DNA of 38,326 bases from Nemertoderma westbladi (GCA_032718475.1 JAUCBJ010003243.1:1-38326); one strand, 5' to 3'; shown: positions 19,289 to 28,898, numbered from the stretch's first letter. Numbers and translations: made by a program. Notes: generated from the letters alone by a model not told the origin.

Positions 19289-22200
19289 GCGAGCGACCCA
19301 AGATAATTATGCGGGATACGCCAGGGAAGAATTGATGTCTATTGTCGAGTCACAATGGAACTTTCCCGGACCCGGACTCCCGTTAGATTTGTCCGAAGCT
19401 ACTTGGGAAGATATACACAGGATGGGAGTGACTAAAGATACAATGGATCCAGCTGTTTGGAAGAGGTCGGCAGCAGGATATGTGCAGGGATTCTTCGGCT
19501 CCTTGGAGCGATTAGAAGAACAACTGTTTCGACAACCCCAAGGACCTCAAGAGCAGGAAGAGCTGCTATATCAAGTACGCGAAAGAACCCTACGCATTAG
19601 ATTAATCCTATCAGCCTTTGAGGAAACTTCCAAAAGAAGACAGGACACGTCGCTGCAGGTTGCTGTCAAAACTTGGTTCCAGCGGGTAGGTCTCAAAGTA
19701 CAAGAAACGGATCAGTGGAAATCCCAGCTGTCTGAGAGACTAACCTATGAAGAACCAACCGATGCCACCCTTTCTCAAGTGGAAGGCGAAGAGACCGCAG
19801 AGAGACCACGAACGAGAGACGCCATAGACATTTATCTGTCCGACTATCAGCGATTCCTAGGAGACGAAGAGTTGAGGAGACGGCTGTCTGGACTTTCCCC
19901 TAATAGTGAAGGAACCCAGCGTGTGTTAGACTCAATCGATGCTGAAATGTTAGCTGCTAACCAAGCTGAATTTGATGAAAAACTCCGCCTCGCTAGAGTC
20001 CAAGAAGAACAAGTAAAGAAAAGGCGGATAGAGGACAAAAAGGCAGTAGCAGCAGCGAAAGCGGCAGCGTCAGTGGAAGAGGCAAAAGCGGCAGCGGCAG
20101 TGGAAGCGGCAAAGGCAGCAGCGGCAGTGGAAGAGGCAAAGGCAGTAGCATCGGCGAAAGCGGCAGAGGCAGTAGCAGAAGCAAAAGCTGCAGCGACAGT
20201 AGAAGCAGCCAAAGCAGCAGCAGCAATAGCATTGGCAGACGCAGAACAGAGAGCGTCTGAAGAGACCACACAACTGGAGTTGGAAAATCTTCAAGAGACG
20301 CAAGACTGCATAAATAAACAGTTAACTGCTAGTCAAATGCAGATGAGGAGTCGATCTACTCCCAAGCGCCAGGGATACACATCATCGGAGGAAAGCGAAA
20401 CGACCGATCCTGAAGGCGGAGGAAATAGATCTCGTCTAAGCAGGCGTAGAAAAACATCTCACTGCCACAAATTGCCTAATTTGCCCCCGGCGGTTAGAAG
20501 ACAACTAACTAGCGCAGACTTAGGCAATACAGAACCCACAGAACAAATTATTCGGGTCAAAAGACTCCCTACAATAGTTGATGAGCCTGAAATAATTAGG
20601 CCTGTCGTTCCCAAAGTCACTTCTGTGCTAGAGACCCCTGTACTTCCAGAGCTTAACTCTAAATTCCCTTTACACAGTACTACACTGCCTGTACCCGGTA
20701 GAACAGTCCATGAGAATATCCCTGTCCTGGAAGCTGAGAGAGAAATCAAAGACTTGTCTCCCGTCGTCCCGCGTCAGCCCGCTACAATGTTGGCGACTCC
20801 CGCTGCGGCGGTCGAGTGGGTAGAAGAGGGACGGCGGGGGATGAACCTCCTGCTCGGACAGATGCAGGAGACTGTCCACCAGCTTAAGGGAACAGTAAGG
20901 GAAGGTAGGGCAGAATTGCAAGAAGTGCAGCAAAGTATCGCACTGGAACGCGACAAATTAGTCAATATACAAAAAGGCATACCAATACCCCCTGTAACAT
21001 TGTGTCAACCTGTTAGGTCTGAAGTATTACATGCGCAAGGTGTGGAGCCTACACGCATCTATACTGCTAGTGAAGTAGAAACTCCTATAGCAAACCCTAT
21101 TAAGGGTGATTATAGACCTGTTATTAATGATATTCCCTATAGACCTGACAATGATCCGAGAAATTTATATACCGATAATTCGATATTAAATAACACGATG
21201 GCCCAAGAAAGCTTTACGCGTCAGATGGCTAGAACAGAAGCCCGCCAAGCGGTCAAAGTGGGAGAGATCGTCAAATTCAATGGAGATGAGATGAAATGGT
21301 TACCTTTCAACGAATATTACAAAGACAGCATACAGAACTCTGTGCTATCTAACGGAGAGAAACTTAGGTTCCTCATCAAGTGCTTGGAAGGACCTCCCAA
21401 GTTAATGGCGTTAAAGTTTATTGGACATCCAGAAGGATTAAGACAAGTTTGGGATACATTAAACATCAGGTATGGTAACAAGGATAACATAGCTAAGTAT
21501 TTGTATGCAAAATTAGTAGCCCCCCGAAACTTCCTTAGTAGCGGGATTATAGAGTTTTCCGATGAGATTCAGGAGATCTGTAGACAATTGGACTGGTTAG
21601 GTAAGTCTCATGAATATCAGAGTTCCATGGTTATTGGAGCAGTAGTCTCTACTTTACCAAAGGGTGGAGTATGTACACGCTGGGACAAGAAAGTGTTGTA
21701 TATGAATGAGCAGCAACGACGAAGCCCTACCATGGCTGATCTCATGTCCTTCTTAGATAGTGAAGTAAAATTACAACTCATAAAGCAGTCCAGAGAGAAA
21801 ACATCAGAAAATAAGGTAAGTGAGAAACCCGTTTCTAGGAGAAGGATAATACCAGTGTGTTATACTGACGACGGCGAAAGCCAAGCTTCTCAAGAAGAGG
21901 ACAGCGGGAAAGACACAGCGAAATCTTACTATGACAACAAGACCTATAAAGACGTAAGTAAATACAAGTCTCGAACCAGTGACAGGAGAGAACAGGTAAC
22001 AACAACTCCTCCTACGTCTCCTAAGAGAATTCACGGAAGAAAGCCCGAAGAAAGAATGAGAGTGCATAACGTTACCCAAGGTAAAGTGAGTAACATCAAA
22101 CCAAAATGTGCGCTGTGCGACGGGCCCCACCGTTTGAGTGCGTGTGCTGAATTTCTAAAGAAATCCCTTGTAGACAGACGTGCAGTCCTGTGGAATAAGC

Positions 22201-23540
22201 GGTTATGCTATAATTGCCTCAGATCAGGACACCAACGGCGAACCTGTTACTCCGACGTAAAGTGTGCAAAGTGTGGCGCGAAACATCACATCTTGTTACA
22301 CAGTGAGTTCGACCGAGACAACCCGAGTCAGGTAAGTGAGCCCGAACTACATGTCCAATTCAGTGATGTAAACGACACTGATCAAGAATCTGAGATGGAA
22401 GGATTCTATACTGACGAATTCTCCGACGCCAACGAATCCTGTTATCTAATCAATACCGCAGTGTATCGAGCACTTACTTATGAAAAGGACACCAACAATG
22501 AGTTTCCCCCAACTACTTTTGCCAAACAACCATCTTGGAAAGCTCCAACTTCCAACGTAGGAATCAGAGAATTTCCTGTAGTGCAGGTAAGAGTTCACGG
22601 TCCTAACAAAAGTTACATAGTGAACGCACTCCTTGACTCCGGCAGCACAGGAACATTCATCGATCAAGAACTAGCCGAAGATATCTTTGCTGGACAACCC
22701 AAATTCCGGACTAAATTGAATATGTCAGGAATTATGCAGGTTTGGAAATCTACCCTAACGGCAGATTACTATGTAGGTGTGTTGTCCACCCCCCAGGATA
22801 AATTACGAGCACAAGGTATAAGGTCGGTAAAAATGGTGGCTATAAAGAACTTCGCTACTACCCAAGCAGACCTTTATAATTATGACGAGGATGAGAGCAT
22901 CCAACATCTTAAGATACCTCGATTCCAGACAGATTATCCTGGAGTGCAAATACTCATCGGCCAAAATGCGCATGAGGCGCTCGAGACATTGGAGAAACGG
23001 CCTGCTCAACCGCAGCCACTACAAACCTATGCGGTAAGAACTAGAGTAGGTTGGTACTTCACTGGCCCTTCCCGTAGAACTCTCAAAGAGAGATTACCTC
23101 AACAACAGGTATACCAAGTAAAGGAATGGGAAGTGGAGAGCAGTGATGTGGACGATCCAACTGAGGGAACACCATACTCCTCAGATAATGACGATATTAA
23201 CTCCAATGTAGATCAATGGAGACATTGCCTTGGGACGATTAATCCAGCCGACATCGCTTCCAGAGGAGCAACTCCTCAAGAACTGATAGATACTCCAGGC
23301 TGGTTAGGTGGATCCGACTTCTTAAGTAAAGAAGAAGAAGAATGGCCTCCTCATCTTACCCCGGCGGAGATTAGACAGGCCAAGGGAGCGGAGAAAGTAA
23401 CACAACAACTCAATCGCCCAGCTAGTCGTTTATGTTTACTGGAAAGAGACCAAAAACTGTCCGGAAACTATGGAAGGCAAGATACTCTTCCTACGACCAC
23501 TTCCCTAATCCGACAAATATCTAGGGACTCCATAACGTAA
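19230..23540 (+). CDS. BEL/Pao gag-protease polyprotein with RT, RNase H body and integrase core missing
   Basis: An open frame of 1436 codons; its first ATG is probably not the true start because it overlaps the gag N-terminal ORF. Order: charged N-terminal region; Ala/Glu/Lys coiled-coil repeat (about 270-335); long linker; DUF1759-type gag domain (about 665-775, VKFNGDEMKWLPF, LRFLIKCLEGPPKLMAL). Three zinc motifs follow at about 960-1023 (CALCDGPHRLSAC, CYNCLRSGHQRRTC, CAKCGAKHHILLH), then a DUF1758-type aspartic protease with LLDSGSTGTFID near 1135 and IGQNAHEAL/TRVGWYFTGPS to about 1290. The next recognisable motif, at about 1329, is the end of Pao RNase H (QWRHCLGTINPADIASRG), and about 1396 the integrase C-terminus (LNRPASRLCLLE). 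The YxDD reverse transcriptase and the integrase catalytic core are absent, yet no stop or frameshift marks either junction. It should still make capsid-like protein and protease. Confidence 0.88.
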   Translation: MLTTILIAVEEHQADWARSKRATQDNYAGYAREELMSIVESQWNFPGPGLPLDLSEATWEDIHRMGVTKDTMDPAVWKRSAAGYVQGFFGSLERLEEQLFRQPQGPQEQEELLYQVRERTLRIRLILSAFEETSKRRQDTSLQVAVKTWFQRVGLKVQETDQWKSQLSERLTYEEPTDATLSQVEGEETAERPRTRDAIDIYLSDYQRFLGDEELRRRLSGLSPNSEGTQRVLDSIDAEMLAANQAEFDEKLRLARVQEEQVKKRRIEDKKAVAAAKAAASVEEAKAAAAVEAAKAAAAVEEAKAVASAKAAEAVAEAKAAATVEAAKAAAAIALADAEQRASEETTQLELENLQETQDCINKQLTASQMQMRSRSTPKRQGYTSSEESETTDPEGGGNRSRLSRRRKTSHCHKLPNLPPAVRRQLTSADLGNTEPTEQIIRVKRLPTIVDEPEIIRPVVPKVTSVLETPVLPELNSKFPLHSTTLPVPGRTVHENIPVLEAEREIKDLSPVVPRQPATMLATPAAAVEWVEEGRRGMNLLLGQMQETVHQLKGTVREGRAELQEVQQSIALERDKLVNIQKGIPIPPVTLCQPVRSEVLHAQGVEPTRIYTASEVETPIANPIKGDYRPVINDIPYRPDNDPRNLYTDNSILNNTMAQESFTRQMARTEARQAVKVGEIVKFNGDEMKWLPFNEYYKDSIQNSVLSNGEKLRFLIKCLEGPPKLMALKFIGHPEGLRQVWDTLNIRYGNKDNIAKYLYAKLVAPRNFLSSGIIEFSDEIQEICRQLDWLGKSHEYQSSMVIGAVVSTLPKGGVCTRWDKKVLYMNEQQRRSPTMADLMSFLDSEVKLQLIKQSREKTSENKVSEKPVSRRRIIPVCYTDDGESQASQEEDSGKDTAKSYYDNKTYKDVSKYKSRTSDRREQVTTTPPTSPKRIHGRKPEERMRVHNVTQGKVSNIKPKCALCDGPHRLSACAEFLKKSLVDRRAVLWNKRLCYNCLRSGHQRRTCYSDVKCAKCGAKHHILLHSEFDRDNPSQVSEPELHVQFSDVNDTDQESEMEGFYTDEFSDANESCYLINTAVYRALTYEKDTNNEFPPTTFAKQPSWKAPTSNVGIREFPVVQVRVHGPNKSYIVNALLDSGSTGTFIDQELAEDIFAGQPKFRTKLNMSGIMQVWKSTLTADYYVGVLSTPQDKLRAQGIRSVKMVAIKNFATTQADLYNYDEDESIQHLKIPRFQTDYPGVQILIGQNAHEALETLEKRPAQPQPLQTYAVRTRVGWYFTGPSRRTLKERLPQQQVYQVKEWEVESSDVDDPTEGTPYSSDNDDINSNVDQWRHCLGTINPADIASRGATPQELIDTPGWLGGSDFLSKEEEEWPPHLTPAEIRQAKGAEKVTQQLNRPASRLCLLERDQKLSGNYGRQDTLPTTTSLIRQISRDSIT
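20041..20250 (+). repeat. GC-rich repeat encoding an Ala-rich coiled coil in gag
   Basis: Degenerate 27-bp-like units encode blocks such as EEAKAAAAV and EAAKAAAAV, about 50-65 residues in all. The alternating Glu/Lys with Ala fits a helical, probably coiled-coil, assembly segment. Open frames on the minus strand here are shadows. Confidence 0.8.
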
Positions 23541-25150
23541 TAACATATGGAGTGGGCGTGTGACTATATCATTTTATATTTGTTTTTATTTTATATTTAT
23601 GTATGTATTATTATGTAATTTTATTATAATCGTTTTCTTTAATTTTATTTAGTAGAATGTTATTTTAGTGTTTATTTAGTAGATTAGTGCAATATATTAG
23701 TGTTTATTACGTATGTAATTACTTATAATATATATTTAGTGCGACGGCGAGAAATAATTTTTTCTCTCTCCTTACTGTCCGTATCATATTATAAATACGT
23801 GACTACAGTAAGATGAAATGTCCGTACTTCTTAAAGTACAATAAAGCCACTACTATATTCAAGTATTATTGGTAGGCAGAGTATTAGGAATGCAAAGTTC
23901 AGATCCTCGTGTCTCGGCTAAACCAAGCTCTGGGTAGACCTTGGAAACGACTTGCCTCTTCACACTGACATTGCTTCGTGCGATATTGCTCTTCTACCTT
24001 ATATTAAATAATACATATAGTAGCGTGATGTCCCTCTAACAGTAGCGTAAAACGCAAATAAATCTGTTAAAACTTTTGACCATCTGTAATTCTAGTCGAT
24101 TAAGATATCGCGGCACCCACCGATATACTTGAAAGACAAATTCTAGAATCAGTGGTTAACGTCCCCAGACAAGCTCTGGAATAAATCGGTGCCCATCTTA
24201 AATATTAATTTAATATTTAGTAAAATCTGTAAAATTCAGATCCTTTAAATTTCTAGTCAATTAAGATATCACAGCACTTACCGATACTCTTAAAGGACAA
24301 TTGTCATAGAATTAAGGATCCTATGCCCCCAGACCTGCTCTGGAATCAAATTGTGTCAATTTTAACATCAAATAATAAAATTCACGGGAATAAATTTAAA
24401 TTCATATTTTAAATGAATTTCATAAATTGTCATTTTGTGCAATTTATAACATTCCCAAAATTCCATTAATTAATAGATCATGGGAGCGGAGATTCATCCT
24501 ATTGAGTGTATTAGAGTGCGAGAATCTCCAACATATAGTCAATAGCCGATAAAATTAATAAAATCATGCATAAAGAGGATATTGACAATTAAAGAATTAT
24601 TATTAAATAGCATCCCAGATCTGTATGCATGAGAATTACCCTAATTCTATCGCTAGCATTCCATAATGTCACCATAGCAACACCCACGCTAGAATTAGAA
24701 GCAAGTTAAAAGAACAATAGAAAGCTTCTCCCATTGCCTAGCATAGAGAATACATAGCACACTGTTAGTATCCAAAGATACCCAGTAATAACGTGACATT
24801 CTGGAAGGCACTGACTAACGGACAAATGACCTGTATGTGTACAATTGGTGACAATTTGTGCGTTTATAGGTGAATGTTACTGCTAAAGTATGTTTACAGT
24901 AGCTAGTCGCAATTGTGAAAGTAGCCCAACTCTCCTATAGAAAGAACCTAAAGTGGATTCAAGCCTTTGGGACGGACAGTGGAGTGACTTGTGCCGGTTA
25001 TCGTTGTCGTGATGTTGCTACATGTTGGCGTAAACACCGCGACGACGGTACATCGGCGCTGAGAATCCCACTGTCCGGGGTGAAGAGAGGTAGGCAGCGA
25101 CGCCCGCTCGCCTAAACATAAACTCATTACAATATTAATAAACTCAGATA
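23541..25150 (+). other. Internal non-coding region after the gag-protease ORF
   Basis: Right after the pol stop comes GGAGTGGGCGTGTGAC (23551-23566), which resembles a polypurine tract followed by an LTR start (TGTGAC). AATAAA is present at 23840. A ~168-bp duplication starts at 24092 and 24260 (CTAGTC(G/A)ATTAAGATATC). At about 24970-25080 GGACAGTGG and CCACTGTCC could pair as a long-range stem. A 66-codon frame at 24915-25115 shows no domain and is not called. Confidence 0.6.
24085..24370. repeat. ~168-bp duplication, 2 diverged copies
   Basis: The copies share CTAGTC(G/A)ATTAAGATATC, (C/T)ACCGATA, TTAAAGGACAATT/TTGAAAGACAAATT, CCCCAGAC and GCTCTGGAAT. They differ at roughly a quarter of positions. 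Confidence 0.8.
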
Positions 25151-25156
25151 GCAGAT

Positions 25157-26149
25157 ATGACGGAGTTGATAGAAGATGATCTTGGTATCAGGGAGCGATA
25201 TACTCTACCTTTACAAGCATTTGTGGATAGCTTGATACGCGATGAAGCCGATCCAACCATTACGGAGGACGATGGTCGTTATATCGAACCGCCGATGTCC
25301 CAAGAGCAACTTACGCGTGAATTGGACTATCGAAAATTCACCGCTCGCTATACGCATCGTAAGGGTACGTATATGGACTTCCTAACTACCGGCCATCCTA
25401 TCGATTTACATGATACGGACGATGTAGACACCGAAAGGGAAATGGTTCTATTTAAATATCATACCCAGCGGAGTCGTAACGATAAACCGAAAATAGATCA
25501 CGAAAATTCTATTCGTAACAGACTGGGAAGACGAACCAATATGCCTAGAATCTGAGGAGATTCAGCCTATCGCGCCCGGAACAGCGACAACGATTACATC
25601 CTAGAATGGTATCAAGGTCCACAGTGTCTCACTGCGTACGATTATCGCCATGCCAACTATGTTTCTCGGCAACGTTGTCGGTTATGCGCATCGAGAGACC
25701 ATGTTACGCCCATGGACACAAACGTCCGCTGTTCCTATTTCCACGAACAACCGGCGATGGAAATTTATTGCGCGTATTGCAGACTCAATAACTTGCACAT
25801 TTTTGCGGTTTGCCCTCAATTTATGACTCAATGCCACCGTTGTCGGCTAAAGGGACACGCCAGTTTCGATTGCCCTTTTAATCACGATTTAGAAAGCGTA
25901 GATGAAATGATCACACCACGTTACATCAGAGCTTGGGAAGCGAACGCTGATTTACATTGTGATTCGCGCCATCGCTATTATCCTGGACGCGCTTACGAAG
26001 GAGTTTATGCGTTCCATCCTTATCTATTCGCTTCTGTCGAACAGAAATCACGCATATCGAGTTACGAACTACTGAAGCGCGTCGGAGAATGTATTTCAAC
26101 CAAGTTCGTACGCAAATTTCTCAGGAGTGTTAATCCTAGCGACCTTTAA
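25157..26149 (+). pseudogene. Unrecognised Cys/His-rich ORF downstream of pol, interrupted by one in-frame TGA
   Basis: Starting at ATG ACG GAG, frame 2 is open for 132 codons to a TGA at 25553-25555 and then open again, without shifting, to the TAA at 26147-26149: about 330 codons with a single stop. The part before the stop is charged and acidic, with no recognised domain. The part after it holds three Cys/His clusters: CRLCASRDH with a following C...H (about 25679-25741), CAYCRLNNLHIFAVC (about 25769) and CHRCRLKGHASFDC (about 25832). The last is a standard CX2CX4HX4C zinc knuckle. Codons are visibly richer in CG dinucleotides than the host ROCO gene. No transmembrane segment or signal peptide is seen, so it is not an obvious envelope. 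It may be a second nucleic-acid-binding protein of the element. The TGA could be a mutation, or less likely a readthrough site. Confidence 0.6.
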
Positions 26150-26162
26150 CTTTTTTTTTTAA

Positions 26163-26630
26163 CCTTTTGCGACCTATAACTTAATCAATTATATCCATCA
26201 GGATCCGGACTATGGAGACTTATTTGTTAACTCACACCCCGAGTTACAGAAAGTATATCGACGGCCTTACGAATACCGAGCCCGCGAACGCGAGTTGGAA
26301 AGAACCGTTAAACCCCGGAGGTTTCGAACTGCCTATGGTCCACCCACGGCTCTCATTCAGACCACTCGTAAAGGACCCGTAAGAGCGGCTGTCTTAAAAC
26401 GAGCTCTCAAAGCCGTTAGACCCCTCTCCCCCGACGTTGATGTCAATCAACCCGGTACTTCGACTGGCGGATACACCGACCATAATCCTACACCCTCTGA
26501 TGCAATCATATTGCACCCTTCACCCAGGAGTTATAGCCCTCCTTGTAAAGTGGCTCGCCCCAAAGAGAAAAAGACTCTGGCTAGCTTTAAAAAACTGCGT
26601 AAACGCCGTCCGCGTAAGAAAGACTAACTG
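26163..26630 (+). pseudogene. Basic-tailed ORF following the Cys/His-rich ORF, no ATG
   Basis: Frame 3 is open from just after a TAA at 26160 to a TAA near 26630, about 155 codons without an in-frame ATG at its start. It reads PDYGDLFVNSHPELQKVYRR, then a long Arg/Lys-rich stretch, a Pro/Ser/Thr linker and a strongly basic C-terminus (KKLRKRRPRKKD) resembling a nuclear-localisation or nucleic-acid-binding tail. It lies 13 bp after the previous ORF, in another frame. The junction contains a T10 run and a repeated GCGACCT(T/A)TAAC, so the two were plausibly one protein, or are joined by frameshifting. No homologue recognised. Confidence 0.5.
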
Positions 26631-26705
26631 TTTAGAGTATTTACGTATATTAGAAACTGTGATTTTGTATATTTTATAGACTCAAATCCCATTTTCTGGG
26701 AGCGG

Positions 26706-27947
26706 TGTAAAAGCTTCTGTGGGATATAACTGGCCCTTTTGCTTTGCAATCCAGTTTCCCCCCAGGCGCTGGAATACTCTAAAAAGCTCTATAACTATAT
26801 ATATATCCCCCTCGCCCGCAAGGTACCGTTATAGGTGTTTTAACGGACATAAACGTCATTCTTCTATATGTGTGCTTTGGCGGACATGGTAAGGCAAAAA
26901 ACCCGCAATGCACCAAATACCCTGGCACAGCTTAGCCTTGATGATTCAGATTACGACATCTAACAGCTGGTTGCTGACATGGAAACGGCCATTGGACACA
27001 TGGTTCTTTGTTTAGCTTAAGCCAATCAGAGCGATTTTTTCTGTCGATGTGGAGATATTTAGCAGATCATGCTAGTAGTGTTGAGTCTTACTGGTTTTTC
27101 TTGTTACTGTTGTGTTGTTTTTATCTAGGCCAGGAACACCGGCTCTAGAGTCAACTCGTTTTCATACTTTAGAAGAAACATTAGCAGGCTTAAATTATAG
27201 AGCGTATAACTGTTATCTTCACTTATCTCAATTCATTCTTACATTATCGGTTCAACATACATTATTATACTGCTGTTTACTGTTGTGTTTTGGTTGAATA
27301 TTATTTGGAGAACATATATAAAGAACCCAAATTTCCCAATTTTCTTGATACACTACAGGTTAGAGAGACGGGTTATATATAGCGTTTGCGACTTATATTA
27401 TTGTGTTTGTAGTGAATTTAATGCTATTTGATAAGCACTACATGAGTCAGTTGCTGTTCTCTTTATATATGATAAAATTCATTGACGGTCGGCAAATTAG
27501 TGAGCAGTATTGTGTGTTACCGGTAGTGTGCATGATTGTGACTGATAACTAAGCATTTCCTAAAGAATGCGCTTCATACGTGAATCATAAGCCTTACCGA
27601 CTTGCCGTTGTGATTAGTATAAGTCATATCTCTGTTTACCTAGATAGAGCGCCACGTCCTAAAGGAACTGTTAATATTTCCCGAAAGTGAATAATATTAG
27701 TCAGAAATTATTTATTAACGATCAATCGAATAATACAGTAAGCTTACACTGCAATAATAATCTAAGCCCTCAGAATCCAGTCTCCCGGGTATATCCAGCG
27801 GGTGAATGGACGCGCACTAGGCTGGCTTCTGCTAATGTTGTGTTTATTGGTATTAAATATTTGTCAACTTCTAAAGTCTATTTGTAAACCAAAAGACATA
27901 TAAATTTTGGCAGGTTAAACTGCTAAAGGTCTTCAAAAGCGCGTACA
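26706..27947 (+). repeat. 3' LTR (1242 bp)
   Basis: Starts TGTAAAAGCTTCTG directly after the purine-rich TGGGAGCGG (likely polypurine tract, 26696-26705) and ends GCGCGTACA. About seven differences from the 5' LTR over 1.24 kb. Confidence 0.95.
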
Positions 27948-27952
27948 TATAT
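27948..27952. repeat. TATAT target-site duplication, right copy
   Basis: Matches 15380-15384 across the LTR element. Confidence 0.85.
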
Positions 27953-28015
27953 TTATAATAATATTTGAAATTTGATTAATATATTTAACTTGCTCCAACC
28001 CAGAATCTTTCATCG
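27948..28015. repeat. Right arm of the inverted repeat interrupted by the LTR element
   Basis: Plus-strand match to the reverse complement of about 15104-15190, including TTTAACTTGCTCCAACCCAG. Similarity fades after TTTCATCGAATAT, where the other arm enters the ROCO exon. Confidence 0.8.
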
Positions 28016-28081
28016 AATATAACTGACATCTCAAACTTTCTTATAGTTAATCAAAAATTACGTATTATAGCAAGGATAAAC

Positions 28082-28833
28082 GGACAATAGGCGGGACAAT
28101 AGGCGGGGCAATAGGCGGGACAATAGGCGGGACAATAGGCAGGACGATGGGCGGGACAATACGCGGGACAATAGGCGGGACAATATGCGGGGCAATAGGC
28201 GGGACAATAGGCGGAACAATAGGCGGGACAACAGGCGGGACAATAGGTGGTACAATAGGCGGGACAATAGGAGGGAAAATAGGCGGGACAATAGGCGGGA
28301 CAATAGGCGGGACAATAGGCGGGACAATAGGGGGGACAATAGGCGGGACAATAGGCGGGACAATAGGAGGGACAATAGGCGGGACAATAGGCGGGACAAT
28401 AGGCGGGACAATAGGCGGGACAATAGGCGGGGCAATAGGTGGGACAATAGGCGGGACAATAGGCGGGACAATAGGCGGGACAATAGGCGGGACAACAGGC
28501 GGGACAATAGGTGGGACAATAGGCGGGACAATAGGAGGGACAATAGGCGGGACAATAGGCGGGACAATAGGCGGGACAATAGGCGGGACAATAGGCGGGA
28601 CAACAGGAGGGACAATAGGCGGGACAATAGGCGGGACAATAGGCGGGACAATAGGCGGGACAATAGGCGGGACAATAGGCGGGACAATAGGCGGGACAAT
28701 AGGGGGGACAATAGGCGGGACAATAGGCGGGACAATAGGAGGGACAATGGGCGGGACAATAGGCGGGACAATAGGCGGGACAATAGGCGGGACAATAGGC
28801 GGGGCAATAGGTGGGGCAATAGGATGGTTAAAA
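28082..28833. repeat. 12-bp GC-rich array (GGCGGGACAATA), about 62 copies
   Basis: Almost perfect 12-bp units with scattered variants (GGCGGGGCAATA, GGAGGGACAATA, GGCGGGACAACA). A period divisible by 3 keeps several frames open (GGTI, RRDN on plus; PPIV, SRLL on minus) with no coding meaning. Each unit carries GGCGGG, giving regular G runs on the plus strand. Confidence 0.97.
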
Positions 28834-28898
28834 TTATAGAAATAAGTTATTTGCATTATTTCTGAACCGAAGTATGAAGCTGAAATACTATATCTCAC
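28834..28898. other. Short unique spacer between two arrays
   Basis: About 65 bp of AT-rich sequence with no feature. Confidence 0.6.

Larger units (their letters stand above)
15385..27947 (+). mobile_element. BEL/Pao-type LTR retrotransposon, non-autonomous, 12,563 bp
   Basis: Bounded by direct LTRs of 1243 and 1242 bp and by TATAT duplications. Order: 5' LTR, 2.2-kb repeat-rich leader, gag N-terminal ORF, long gag-protease ORF, 1.6 kb non-coding, Cys/His-rich and basic ORFs, 3' LTR. The gag (DUF1759-type), triple zinc motif and DUF1758-type aspartic protease assign it to BEL/Pao. No reverse transcriptase core or integrase catalytic core is readable anywhere inside, so it would depend on enzymes in trans. 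The two LTRs differ at only about seven positions, pointing to recent insertion. The plus-strand element lies upstream of the minus-strand ROCO exon, in antisense orientation to it. Confidence 0.9.

Noticed and set aside
19847-20303. Leu-, Ala- and Cys-rich minus-strand ORFs
   Set aside because: Shadows of the Ala/Glu/Lys repeat in gag on the plus strand.
24915-25115. 66-codon ORF upstream of the Cys/His ORF
   Set aside because: Needs a GTG start, has no domain, and overlaps a possible stem (GGACAGTGG/CCACTGTCC). More likely non-coding.
28058-28898. Pro/Val, Gly/Thr, Arg/Asp/Asn and Leu/Ser repeat proteins of 226-277 residues
   Set aside because: They are frames of a 12-bp array; period divisible by 3 explains the openness.
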